The notes under the pieces are model-generated. The model ran no database searches and was not told the origin of the DNA. It was given only the letters and a program-made list of their open reading frames with translations. This document shows, one piece after another, positions 7,805 through 16,790 of a DNA stretch of 27,614 nucleotides (within the stretch, counting starts at the first letter, position 1; every line of letters begins with the position of its first letter). The DNA comes from Pseudomonadales bacterium (GTDB lineage Bacteria; Pseudomonadota; Gammaproteobacteria; Pseudomonadales; Moraxellaceae): assembly GCA_013043915.1 (NCBI GenBank), contig JABEVH010000317.1:1-27614 (forward strand), written 5' to 3'. The translations under genes and the position numbers were made by a program.

Positions 7805-10446
7805 ACGTTCATTCCTTTGATAGCGTGAATATCAAGTCTGACCAGATCGAGCAGTTCTGTATCATCCATCTCGGTCAGATTAATTTCAGCACCGCCTCCA
7901 AGCACATCCTCGGCCAGTTGTTGCTTGGAACGAATAAGATCATCGATGCGTTCTTCGATAGTCCCACGACAAACAAACTTGTGTACCAGAACATTGCGGT
8001 GCTGACCCATTCGCCAAGCACGGTCAGTGGCCTGATTTTCCACAGCAGGATTCCACCAGCGATCAAAGTGGATCACATGCGAGGCAGCCGTCAGGTTCAA
8101 CCCCGTTCCGCCTGCTTTAAGCGAAAGTATGAAGAAAGGGCATAGTTCGTCATCCTGGAAGCGCTGGACAAGCTCACCTCGCTTACCTACAGGCGTTCCT
8201 CCATGTAGCACCAAGCCTTCTCGCCCGAAGATATTACCCAAAAAAGCTGCCAGCGGCGCAATGGTCTCCCTGAACTGGGTGAATACCAATAATTTTTCCT
8301 GTTTAGCGGCGATTATCTCTGTAATTTCAGCCAACCGCTCGAACTTACCACTGTGTTCAGCCTTCCAGCCACCGTCTCCCAACCATTGGGAAGGATGGTT
8401 ACAAATCTGCTTAAAGCGCATTAAAAAAGCCAGTACCAGCCCCTTGCGTTCGATGCCCTCTGTCATTTCCAATCTGGCGGCCAAATCCTCAACTGCGCGC
8501 TGGTAAAGAGCCGTCTGGATAGCACTCAATGCGCACCAAGCCGTCATTTCTGTCTTATCCGGCAGATCATCAATGATACGTTTGTCACTCTTCAGGCGGC
8601 GCAGGATATAGGGCTTGACCAGCGTGCGCAACGGACCATAATTGGCCAAGTTTTTTGTCAATTCAGTAAATGCCTTCTGCGACCCTAATAGACCCGGATG
8701 GGTGAAATCAAAAATGGACCAGAGATCTGAAAGTCGATTTTCCACAGGGGTGCCGGTGAGCGCGATGCGCGCAAGAGCCTGAAGTTGTTTGACGGCCTTA
8801 GTCTGCTTGGCGGATGGATTCTTAAGTGCCTGAGCCTCATCGGCCACCGCCAAGTGCCAATGCATCGTGAGCAGATTAGGCATGCGCATCAGCGTTCCGT
8901 AGCTGGTAATAACCAAATCAACACCCGCAAGCCGTTCAGCATCCAGAGCAAGCAGTTCATCCTTGCGCATCGCCGAAGGATGCACAATGAGGCAGCGCAG
9001 GGTGGGCGTGAAACGTGCTGCCTCCTGTTGCCAGTTAGCCAGCAACGATGCCGGTGCCACCAGCAGACTAGGTCGCGTACGCTGCAAGGTAAGTAACAGC
9101 GCAAGGATCTGAATCGTCTTGCCCAGCCCCATATCATCGGCGAGGCATGCCCCCAACCCCAGCCGTGTGAGCAAGTGCAGCCAGCGCAACCCCGTCTGTT
9201 GGTAAGGCCGCAAGTTTGCCTGCAGTGCTGAACCTGGAGTAATAGCAGCCAACCCTTCCGGTGAGCGTAAGCCTTGAAGCATCTCGGCCAACCAGTCTCC
9301 TGCAACCACTTCCGACCAGTCCGGATCAGCGCGGTGATAAACTGAATCAGCGTCCTCAAGGGATGTGCCTGCCAACAGACGCATGGCATGGCCTAAGGGC
9401 AACCCCTCCGCTGCAGCATCCTCAATACCCTGAAAGCGAGCAATAAGCTGGGTGAGTCGATCACGATCAACCTCTACCCACTGGCCTCGTATCCATTGCA
9501 GTCCAGCACTTGCTGACAGCAGCGACTGAATTTCAGCAGAAGTCAGCGGTTGCCCGTCCAGCGTAATTTCCATGTTGAAATCAAGCAGGGTATCCATGCC
9601 CAGCAGCGAAGGATTCTTCGTGCCTATGGTTGCGGCAACCTTGGGCCGAGCAGGCCGATCTGCAGCCCAGCTTTTGGGCATACGTACAACGATGCCAGCC
9701 TCTTGCAAATGTGGCACATCCTTAAGAAAGTTCACCGCTTCTTCAACACCCCAGCGCATGGGATGATAGATCTCGTTATTGTCTACCATACGGTTCAGCC
9801 ACGTACATCTTTCCGCAGCTTTTTGAACGGGCAAAAGCAAGGACAACAGTTGTGGCCTCTTCCCGCCTCCAGAGAATTCCTTTAAGGCTTGCGCAAGTGG
9901 CAGGTGCTGAGCCTTGCCATGCGCCGACAAACGCGAGGTGTAGGTAGCAAGAAAAGCGAAGGGATATTCTTCATCTTTACGGTTCTCAGCAAGATTAAAA
10001 TATACGCGCCCAACAAGATTCCAGGCCGGATGTTTAGATTTAAGAAAATCTAGCAGCGACCCACCATAAGCGGCCAGTTCTGTTCTAACGGCGGCATCAA
10101 TCTCTGCCCAGAGTACGCGAAAGACTTGCGGCTCAAGATACTCCGCCCCCCTCATAGGAGGAGCATCCAAACACAGGGTTTCCAAAACCAGCGCATCAGG
10201 AACGACAACAGCAATTTCGCCATCTTCAGGTATCGCGGTCAAGGCGGTGACAAAGCGAACAGCAAAATCACGCCAGAAGGCCAATAAGGGAGGCAGGGCC
10301 GTAGTAACTTCTACTGCACCCATATGCAACAGACCATGCCCTGCACCCTGCGCGAAGGCCGCAGCCAGCCTTACATTCAGAGCCTCGGGCAAGGTCTTGT
10401 CAGAGTCATCGCCAAACTGTAGATGTCCCTTAGGCGTCAGATACAC
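7801..10446 (-). CDS. SNF2-family DEAD/DEAH helicase (Swi2/Snf2 ATPase)
   Basis: An 881-residue superfamily 2 translocase. Residues ~280-340 (LDFNMEITLDGQPLTSAEIQ, WVEVD) match the SNF2-associated domain found before the motor in bacterial homologues. The motor has Walker A DDMGLGKT (437-444), motif Ia LLVAPASLLANW, Walker B as DEAQ (536-539), motif III ALTGTPVENRLSDLWSIFDF, and the second RecA lobe with LVFTQFRE, LHGGTP, SLKAGGTGLNLTAASHVIHF and QATDRAWRMGQ. All key residues are present, so it should be an active DNA-dependent ATPase. The frame opens with GTG (10444-10446). An ATG with a GAGG ribosome site 30 bases upstream is in another frame and stops after nine codons, overlapping this GTG; this is either a leader peptide or a one-base N-terminal frameshift. 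It is coupled to the SWIM gene. Confidence 0.9.
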   Translation of the reverse strand: MYLTPKGHLQFGDDSDKTLPEALNVRLAAAFAQGAGHGLLHMGAVEVTTALPPLLAFWRDFAVRFVTALTAIPEDGEIAVVVPDALVLETLCLDAPPMRGAEYLEPQVFRVLWAEIDAAVRTELAAYGGSLLDFLKSKHPAWNLVGRVYFNLAENRKDEEYPFAFLATYTSRLSAHGKAQHLPLAQALKEFSGGGKRPQLLSLLLPVQKAAERCTWLNRMVDNNEIYHPMRWGVEEAVNFLKDVPHLQEAGIVVRMPKSWAADRPARPKVAATIGTKNPSLLGMDTLLDFNMEITLDGQPLTSAEIQSLLSASAGLQWIRGQWVEVDRDRLTQLIARFQGIEDAAAEGLPLGHAMRLLAGTSLEDADSVYHRADPDWSEVVAGDWLAEMLQGLRSPEGLAAITPGSALQANLRPYQQTGLRWLHLLTRLGLGACLADDMGLGKTIQILALLLTLQRTRPSLLVAPASLLANWQQEAARFTPTLRCLIVHPSAMRKDELLALDAERLAGVDLVITSYGTLMRMPNLLTMHWHLAVADEAQALKNPSAKQTKAVKQLQALARIALTGTPVENRLSDLWSIFDFTHPGLLGSQKAFTELTKNLANYGPLRTLVKPYILRRLKSDKRIIDDLPDKTEMTAWCALSAIQTALYQRAVEDLAARLEMTEGIERKGLVLAFLMRFKQICNHPSQWLGDGGWKAEHSGKFERLAEITEIIAAKQEKLLVFTQFRETIAPLAAFLGNIFGREGLVLHGGTPVGKRGELVQRFQDDELCPFFILSLKAGGTGLNLTAASHVIHFDRWWNPAVENQATDRAWRMGQHRNVLVHKFVCRGTIEERIDDLIRSKQQLAEDVLGGGAEINLTEMDDTELLDLVRLDIHAIKGMNV

Positions 10447-10485
10447 GGTGTATCAGGTACAAACATGGGTGTTACCTCAATTTCA
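10447..10485 (-). other. Nine-codon leader ORF (MFVPDTPCI) or frameshifted start of the helicase
   Basis: Read leftward, GAGG is followed at seven bases by an ATG that codes MFVPDTPCI and stops. The helicase GTG lies inside its last codons. Adding one G in the CCGTG stretch would give MFVPDTPVYLTPKGHLQF as one frame. Either reading explains why the helicase seems to lack its own ribosome site. Confidence 0.4.
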
Positions 10486-10569
10486 GGGCCAAACCGCAAC
10501 GCCATGATTTGCACGCTTAACTAACCAGCATACAGACACACATCCATTGGCCTATTAAACGTCGTAAGT

Positions 10570-12276
10570 TTAAAGGTCAGCGATGAGTTGTTCCATGCTC
10601 TGTGCTGCCAGTTTATCACCCTTGGCCAATGCCAATGCCTTATGCGCAAGCAAGAAAGCGCGGTACTCACTACGGTGAAACACCTCACGACCCAACAGAC
10701 CCTTCAACAATTGTGTAGCCTTATCAACTTGCCCCTCACTCACCCAGGCTCGCGCGAGACCACAACGAGCAAACAAATAATCTGGCGCCAATGCGAAGGC
10801 GCGACGGTACAATGCTGCAATTTCCTCAGCATCATGTCCAAGGCCTTCCTTGATGGCTGCCAAATTACTCAGCGCTGAAGGCTGCTCCGGATGCATTTGT
10901 AGCAGTTCTGAAGCCAAATCAAAAGCCACGTGCAGATTGCCCGATCTAATGGCCTCATGAACTCGTTCATTCAATTGAGTGCCTTGCGGCGGAAATGGAC
11001 TATCTTGAGGTTCATCGGTGATGGTCAATTTTTGAGAACAAACATTCTGCAAAGCCCCATTCAGCCATACATCAGTAGGCTCATTAATGTCTATTAATCC
11101 TTCCTCTATCAACCAGCCAAAGATTTCCTTGCGAGCTATATCAGTGCCTTTGGAGTAAGTAAGCCATGCTTTCAACCCAGCTAAAGCCATAGTGTTTGCA
11201 TTCTTGGCGCGCCGCTTAAGCACCGACAAGGCCAACCACCGTATTAATTCATCGCCCAAAACGGCTGCTCGGACTAAATAGTCTACATGCGCATCACAAT
11301 TACCTATCAAATCATTCGAGCGCCGTTCCCATTGCAGGTCACTCACTCCCCTAAAATCCTGACTAATTGCCAACAGTTTTTTAATCCATACGTTGGAAAA
11401 CCAAATTTCATTACTTCCTTTCAGCTCTGTCCATGGTTCATGCAAGTTTTCAAATAACTGGCGTTGATCAGCATCAGCATCCTGCCAGTAATCAGCCCCA
11501 GCGGCATCCTCCCAAGCTTTAACTACAGCTTTTTCATCACCCAGAAAGCGTAATGCCAATATTTGCGCAATCGCATCTTGGCAGCGGAGGGGTACCGTTT
11601 GCTGCAGGGGCTCCATATAGCCTAAGCACGCATCCATCCCTTCTAACCAGCATCGCCAGAACACGGCGCTTCCAAGTGCATACAAGTTAACAGGATCAGC
11701 TCGCCAGTTGGCTTCCATCATGGCACAGGCTTGCGTCACATCTCCTGCCAAAAACAAGGCAAGCGCATAATTGTTTCGTGCAGAAGGGTGATCCACCCCC
11801 TCCAGCGCAGCCATGGCTGCAGTTGGATTTTCATCTGCCAAGTGCAGACGACCCAAGTCCAATGCTTCCGCCTGTTTCAGACTAAGTGGACCCAGCGGCG
11901 TATCCATGCTGGCAGGAAGTTCAACAGCTGCCCTGCCCTGCATGACAGCCAATTGCCCAAGAATCCGGCCATAGATGATAGGCAACCCAGCCAAACCAGC
12001 ACTATTACACAGAGCCTGCAGGGCAGCCATGCTATTTGGAGAAGCCTGATGCCATTCAAGTGCCCGGGCAGTAGCACGCATGGGGTCGCCTAATGCGTCC
12101 TCAACTTCCCAAGCCAAAGCCAGTAAGGGCTTAAAACTAGGAAAAGATTTGCGCAATGCAGCAAGTCGTTGACGAGCCATCTCAACATCACCACGATCAA
12201 GCAGTCGGCGCACTGAAGCGAGTTGATCACGATTGGGCGAGGCAGGATGCGTTTTATGATTAACTTTTTTAGACAT
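10570..12276 (-). CDS. TPR-repeat protein of unknown function
   Basis: A protein of about 568 residues, without signal peptide or membrane segment, so probably cytoplasmic. Helical tetratricopeptide repeats are visible at the N-terminus (VRRLLDRGDVEMARQRLAAL, then LLALAWEVEDALGDP), around residues 130-210, and at the C-terminus (IRSGNLHVAFDLASELLQMH, LAAIKEGLGHDAEEIAALYR, CGLARAWVSEGQVDKATQLL). The middle is Trp- and Asp-rich helical sequence without a recognised domain. TPR arrays bind protein partners; none can be named. MSKKVNHKTH at 12274-12276 is taken as the start because the 11 upstream residues look unlike a protein start, but an ATG at 12304-12306 is possible. It is followed 120 bases later by the SNF2 helicase gene in the same direction, so they may share a transcript. 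Confidence 0.65.
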   Translation of the reverse strand: MSKKVNHKTHPASPNRDQLASVRRLLDRGDVEMARQRLAALRKSFPSFKPLLALAWEVEDALGDPMRATARALEWHQASPNSMAALQALCNSAGLAGLPIIYGRILGQLAVMQGRAAVELPASMDTPLGPLSLKQAEALDLGRLHLADENPTAAMAALEGVDHPSARNNYALALFLAGDVTQACAMMEANWRADPVNLYALGSAVFWRCWLEGMDACLGYMEPLQQTVPLRCQDAIAQILALRFLGDEKAVVKAWEDAAGADYWQDADADQRQLFENLHEPWTELKGSNEIWFSNVWIKKLLAISQDFRGVSDLQWERRSNDLIGNCDAHVDYLVRAAVLGDELIRWLALSVLKRRAKNANTMALAGLKAWLTYSKGTDIARKEIFGWLIEEGLIDINEPTDVWLNGALQNVCSQKLTITDEPQDSPFPPQGTQLNERVHEAIRSGNLHVAFDLASELLQMHPEQPSALSNLAAIKEGLGHDAEEIAALYRRAFALAPDYLFARCGLARAWVSEGQVDKATQLLKGLLGREVFHRSEYRAFLLAHKALALAKGDKLAAQSMEQLIADL

Positions 12277-12354
12277 ATCGAAGAAACAACCATCGGTTAA
12301 AACCATCACCCTATGATCATATATTCATGCAAAAAAAAAAACAGGACCTGAGTC

Positions 12355-12381
12355 GAAAAAAACCCGGCAATTAAGCCGGGT
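12355..12381 (-). terminator. Intrinsic terminator of the large hydrolase gene
   Basis: ACCCGGC (12362-12368) and GCCGGGT (12375-12381) form a perfect 7-bp stem with a six-base loop. Read leftward it is followed by seven T. It begins about 20 bases after the hydrolase stop codon and separates it from the TPR gene. Confidence 0.9.
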
Positions 12382-12399
12382 CTTGGTGACAGGTAAAGA

Positions 12400-15378
12400 T
12401 TACTGATACATCTGGAACCAATGCTCGGCCAAGGCCATGCAGTAAGGAGGCTCAGCGGTGCCATGGATCTTGGGCAACATGCTCTGCACACCGAACGTCG
12501 CGCCGCCTGAGGCCAGGGCCTTGGCTTGAGCTGCCTGCGTAGGAGCAAAGTTATAGGTGTAGTACGTTGACTGCATGATCGCACTCAAAGCCGGTATACC
12601 TGATATCGTTGTACCGTTGCCAGCAAATTTTGACTGACTCAAGGTTACAAGGTAATACCCCACCGTTTGCTCAGCCGTAGTCTGTGCCTGCGAGGTGATA
12701 TCCGACTGCACCGTCACACCCTTGGTTGCACTTGGGTCCTGGGAGGTAGCCGACAACGCACCTTTCAGTTGTCCGGTAGCATCTTGCAGGATGGCACCCT
12801 GGATACCATTAGCTACACCCGAGGCAGCTCCCAGGACCATGGTCAGATCAATGGAGGCCGTTGCCGTGGTAGCTCCAACTTCAACACCAGCCAAGGCTCC
12901 TGCACCGGCAGCTCCCGCCACCGGGTAAACTAGAGCGGCGTAAGTTGGAAGCGACATGCCGTTAGCGGCCAGAGCTGCTTCCGTTTTTTGTATCACGGCA
13001 CAACCTAGCACATTGTTAGCGGCAGCAGCCAGTTGCGCTGCAGCCGTACCCTGAGCACTGAAAGCCAGGTACTCATAGATACAAGGTGTTTGAGTTGCCG
13101 ATGGCGTATACGGAGCCACGGGTGTCGCATAGTTCAGGTTGGCCCAGTAAGAGGTCAGTTGAGTGGCCACGGTATAAGCTGTACCTGTACCCCCCAAAGT
13201 TGCATTACCATGGTTGAATGCATCCTGAAAAGCCACATTCATGACGGCATACTGAATATCTGATTCAATCTGGTTAGCGTAGCTGCCATCCGGAGTCTTC
13301 TTGAAGAAGGTATCAAAGACATTCTGCATGTCACCTAAAAAGCCTGCACGGGCCTGATTCAACAAGGTATTGAAGGCAGCTCCATTACCGGTAGCCATAT
13401 TCATGTTGATGGAAGGAGCCGTATAGGTCGATGCCGCTGAAGACTGCTGCAAGGCTTGATTTGCCTCCAAGGTCGGCACATCCTGCTCAGGCATACCCAC
13501 ATCAGCCAGAACAACAGGAGCCGTCACTGGGTTGCTGCTAGCTTGTGACTGTGCAATTTTCCCGAACATCAGCGCAGAGTTCTGCAGGAAGAACACTGTT
13601 GGATCACCTGAACCGCCACACATCAGCAAGGGCATCTGCGGAACATAGTTACGCAAATCGTTCGCTTTCAAGATGGCACGAAGAGGATTTTGCGGATTGG
13701 GTGCCAAATTCAGATTAGCCGACTGAAAGTAGGTAGCCAATGAGGTAGGATTGGTCAGGACGGTATCCGTAAACGAGCCCAAACCCGTCATACCACCTAG
13801 TCCCGTACCCGTCAGGTTATTGGTTGTGTCATAAGTAGTCACCGATGACCCGGCACCATCAGGGTTCTTAGCTTCATCCTGCAAGTAATTCTCACGGAAT
13901 GCATCATTAACCAGGAAGTAGGGGTTATAGCTCAGAGGATTGTTTGGATTTAAGGTATCCACGCTCAGTCCTTGACCTGCCAAGAAGGGGCTAGGTCCAC
14001 CTGACAGCGGGTCTTGGTAAGCATTCAACTTTTGGAGATCGGGATAGGTCGAACCGCCATCGAACAGGGCACAGGTCGGTACCGCTGCCGTCGCAGATGG
14101 CGCTGCGGTATAACAGGGATCGGTGCTCGGACTAGGATTGCCGGAATTCGCGGTTATCTGCGAATAGGTCAATGGTGCAGGCAAAGCAGAGTCAGCAAGA
14201 CCACTGTAGTCGGCGCTGAATACGCACGTGGCTGATCCGGTTTGCGTACATTTGGTAGTTCCCAGCAAACTGGGCAAGGCACCCTGACTTAAGTTTTCGT
14301 AAGAACGCAGCATCATGGACGCAAAAATCGTCGACCCTACGCCAGCCGCTCCGTTAAATACCGTATCACCAAAGGCCTCGGTAGCATAAGGTCCTGACAA
14401 AGCAGCACCCGCCTTAACCGGCTGTCCCAGTGCCTGCAAATGCTGCAGAGTCGCCATGGCGACAAAGCCTCCTTCGGAGTATCCCGTGACATACAGGGAA
14501 CCCGAATCTGCCACGCCAGCATCAGGGTTAGGAATCGGCGTGTTGGGAGCTATCGTCATGGTGGTTGCCGATGAAATCAGCTTGATGACCTGACGACCTG
14601 CCGTCAGGGCATCCAGCATATCCTGAGATTCCTGGGCTGCATTAATGTAAGGATGATAAGGCGTTAAAGCATCCGTGTTATAGCCTGCATAGTTGGGAGC
14701 CACAACGATATAACCCTGAGCAGCAAAATCAGCTGCCAGCAATGATGCCTCACCGGTGCCGTCATTGACACCTGCGGCAACACTCGTCGGTGTTGTCGGA
14801 TGCGTCATCAAGTCATAAAAATTCTGCGCCATGTCGAAATTTTTGGAAACCGCCGTGCCGTGGGCATATTCCACGATCGGTCGACTTCCTCCACACTGTG
14901 CTTTCACCGTAGCCGAAGCACCTGCTGGCGGACTCGGAATCATGACCACGGCCGAAGGTTGAGCCGCATTGTTCGGGCCCGAGAGGCTGGGGTAATGCGT
15001 GGTGTATTCAATGCGGTACACCGCCACGTCACATGAGCCCGTACCCTGAAGGCTAGCCAAAACTGTTGCATTTAAGCCACTTTGAGACATTCCAGCTAAC
15101 TCTAGCTGAGCTAGTGCAGCCGCAGGCAAGGGACCTGGTGTCATCAAGCAATAACTGCTCTGCGCAACACAATCGACAGCGGGTGTGGGTTGAGCTGCAT
15201 TATAGGCAGCGCCCGGTTCATTAGCCGCCGCATAGGCATTGGCATTCTTTGCCAAAGTGGTACTCGATCCGGGCACCACGGTACCCGCTGCAGGTGTCTG
15301 CGAGTTATTGCTGCTGCCGCAACCTGCAAGCAACACAGCAAGCGTGGTCCCACCTAGTAATTTTCCGTAATAACGCAT
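12400..15378 (-). CDS. Large lipid-anchored alpha/beta hydrolase (secreted lipase/esterase-like)
   Basis: A 992-residue lipoprotein. The signal peptide MRYYGKLLGGTTLAVLLAGC has its lipidated cysteine at residue 20, followed by a Ser/Ala/Thr/Asn-rich linker. The alpha/beta hydrolase core has VEYAHGTAV (oxyanion region), DFAAQGYIVVAPNYAGY and the nucleophile elbow YVTGYSEGGF (Ser near 301). A likely catalytic Asp is in MCGGSGDPTVF (near 592) and a likely His in LPKIHGTAEPPYC (near 972). About 380 residues therefore separate the Asp and His, including an Ala/Gly-rich hydrophobic stretch near 780-880, which is unusual for these enzymes. Many cysteines suggest disulfides. The ATG at 15376-15378 is chosen because GGAGGG lies six bases before it; the frame opens seven codons earlier. 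It is monocistronic, next to the fil locus. The substrate is unknown. Confidence 0.8.
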   Translation of the reverse strand: MRYYGKLLGGTTLAVLLAGCGSSNNSQTPAAGTVVPGSSTTLAKNANAYAAANEPGAAYNAAQPTPAVDCVAQSSYCLMTPGPLPAAALAQLELAGMSQSGLNATVLASLQGTGSCDVAVYRIEYTTHYPSLSGPNNAAQPSAVVMIPSPPAGASATVKAQCGGSRPIVEYAHGTAVSKNFDMAQNFYDLMTHPTTPTSVAAGVNDGTGEASLLAADFAAQGYIVVAPNYAGYNTDALTPYHPYINAAQESQDMLDALTAGRQVIKLISSATTMTIAPNTPIPNPDAGVADSGSLYVTGYSEGGFVAMATLQHLQALGQPVKAGAALSGPYATEAFGDTVFNGAAGVGSTIFASMMLRSYENLSQGALPSLLGTTKCTQTGSATCVFSADYSGLADSALPAPLTYSQITANSGNPSPSTDPCYTAAPSATAAVPTCALFDGGSTYPDLQKLNAYQDPLSGGPSPFLAGQGLSVDTLNPNNPLSYNPYFLVNDAFRENYLQDEAKNPDGAGSSVTTYDTTNNLTGTGLGGMTGLGSFTDTVLTNPTSLATYFQSANLNLAPNPQNPLRAILKANDLRNYVPQMPLLMCGGSGDPTVFFLQNSALMFGKIAQSQASSNPVTAPVVLADVGMPEQDVPTLEANQALQQSSAASTYTAPSINMNMATGNGAAFNTLLNQARAGFLGDMQNVFDTFFKKTPDGSYANQIESDIQYAVMNVAFQDAFNHGNATLGGTGTAYTVATQLTSYWANLNYATPVAPYTPSATQTPCIYEYLAFSAQGTAAAQLAAAANNVLGCAVIQKTEAALAANGMSLPTYAALVYPVAGAAGAGALAGVEVGATTATASIDLTMVLGAASGVANGIQGAILQDATGQLKGALSATSQDPSATKGVTVQSDITSQAQTTAEQTVGYYLVTLSQSKFAGNGTTISGIPALSAIMQSTYYTYNFAPTQAAQAKALASGGATFGVQSMLPKIHGTAEPPYCMALAEHWFQMYQ

Positions 15379-15829
15379 TGCTTGCCCTCCGCATCGCAAT
15401 TTCTGGTTATTGGTTAAAACCTACGAGAAGCAGTGTAGATGACAGCTTGTTGACATGCCATGCCTACTCGTAAAAATCTTCACGGTTTTATAGTTGTATT
15501 TTATGTTCACTTCACTTTGGCAGTTACTGCCCCCCCTTCATCCTCTATAAACTCAAACCCAGGCAGATTTAAACCGACATAAGTTCACAAAACCGTGACA
15601 AACCTCTCACCGGTTCGCATTGACTCTCATTACCCTAGGTATCAGAATTGAAATTGATCTCAGAGAACAGTTGTTTTCCTTTATTTTCAATAGGTTACAT
15701 TCGTTCTCGGAGTGAACAAGTATAAACTATTCAGGTTTTAGTTGAGCCTGAATACTAGGAGCAAGCACCCTGAATAGATGGCCGTGAGGCTCAGGATGCT
15801 TCCAAAAAATGATAAAATGGACTAGAGAC
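15379..15829. promoter_or_regulatory. Divergent control region between the hydrolase and the second filA-like gene
   Basis: These 450 bases hold no gene. TCACGGTTTT (15480-15489) recurs inverted as AAAACCGTGA at 15589-15598. TATAAA at 15721-15726 could be a rightward -10, without a clear -35. Immediately after it, TATTCAGG (15728-15735) pairs with CCTGAATA (15747-15754), and CCTGAATA returns at 15769-15776. TGAGCCT (15743-15749) pairs with AGGCTCA (15787-15793). These repeats could be operators or a leader with competing hairpins. Confidence 0.5.
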
Positions 15830-16780
15830 ATGAAACCTTTAAGCATGCTGTTGGGACCTGCCTGCTGCCTGGTTGGGTGTTCAGTTTTTGCCATGGAACC
15901 TATGAACGAGAAGGACATGGGAACCGTTGTAGCCCAGGACGGCATTGATATCAGCAATAACTTTCAAAGTACATCCATAGGCTTCATAGCCTTTGGCAGC
16001 AGCAATGGGCTCGACAGCAGCAGCTCAACGCCTGCCCTTACTCAGTGGCAAGGATTAGCAGCCCAAGGCTCCACCGATGTTCAGATCAGCATGGGCTCAA
16101 ATAGCGCGGGCTCCGCGGCAGCAGCCATCTCGCTTTCCGGCAATATCACCTTCAATCCTGTGACCGTATACAACTCAGCCTGGGATGGCACACAGACCAG
16201 TCTGACGCAAAGCGCCATTAATACAGGAGCCAGCACTGAGTTTACCTATAACCTAGGCCAGGTCAGCCTGAATTTAAACTACCTGATTACTCAAGGGTTT
16301 AGCGACCAAACCAATGGCTATGCTTTAAATAACAACGGGATCACCCTACTCAACGCCGGTTGCACCGGCATATGTACACAATTGAATAACCCATCCTGGT
16401 CACAGGGAACCAGCAGCTTTGGTGCCACCAGCGTAGCCTATGAAGGCATGAGCCCGGTAAAAATATCTATTGGTGCTGCCAACGCTACAACCTTGGCTAC
16501 ATGGAAATCTGAGGATAGCAATCTGGCAACCAGCCTGGGTAGCAACTCAGCCACCAGCGGCTTGCTGATATCTATGGGGGCCATCAGCGGCAGTCGTGTG
16601 GTTACAGGTGCCACCGGCACAGGCACTACCGGCAACTACACTCAGTCTATCAGTATCCCCGCCACCAACTTACTCATCGCCAATACATCCAGCACGCAGC
16701 AGGTCATGCAGGCTATGGCACAGTTATCAAACGCCCTAGGCGTTCCCTCCCTGCTAGGACCAGGCAGTCTGTTCAAATAA
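15830..16780 (+). CDS. FilA-like exported beta-rich protein (second copy)
   Basis: A 316-residue exported protein rich in Ser, Thr, Asn, Gly and Ala. The signal peptide MKPLSMLLGPACCLVGCSVF probably ends at VFA; LVGC inside it resembles a lipobox, so lipidation cannot be excluded. The mature start, AMEPMNEKDMGTVVAQDGID, aligns without gaps to the start of the leftward filA product (M-x5-x-x-x-x-Q-[SD]-G pattern). The rest alternates polar and small residues, as in beta-solenoid or amyloid-like proteins, with one Cys pair (AGCTGICTQ). The ATG at 15830 is preferred over one at 15809 because it gives a normal signal peptide. It converges on filF with a 10-base gap and is thus at the opposite end of the fil locus from filA. 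It is likely a second substrate of the same export system. No enzyme motif is seen. Confidence 0.7.
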   Translation: MKPLSMLLGPACCLVGCSVFAMEPMNEKDMGTVVAQDGIDISNNFQSTSIGFIAFGSSNGLDSSSSTPALTQWQGLAAQGSTDVQISMGSNSAGSAAAAISLSGNITFNPVTVYNSAWDGTQTSLTQSAINTGASTEFTYNLGQVSLNLNYLITQGFSDQTNGYALNNNGITLLNAGCTGICTQLNNPSWSQGTSSFGATSVAYEGMSPVKISIGAANATTLATWKSEDSNLATSLGSNSATSGLLISMGAISGSRVVTGATGTGTTGNYTQSISIPATNLLIANTSSTQQVMQAMAQLSNALGVPSLLGPGSLFK

Positions 16781-16790
16781 TCCCCACCCA

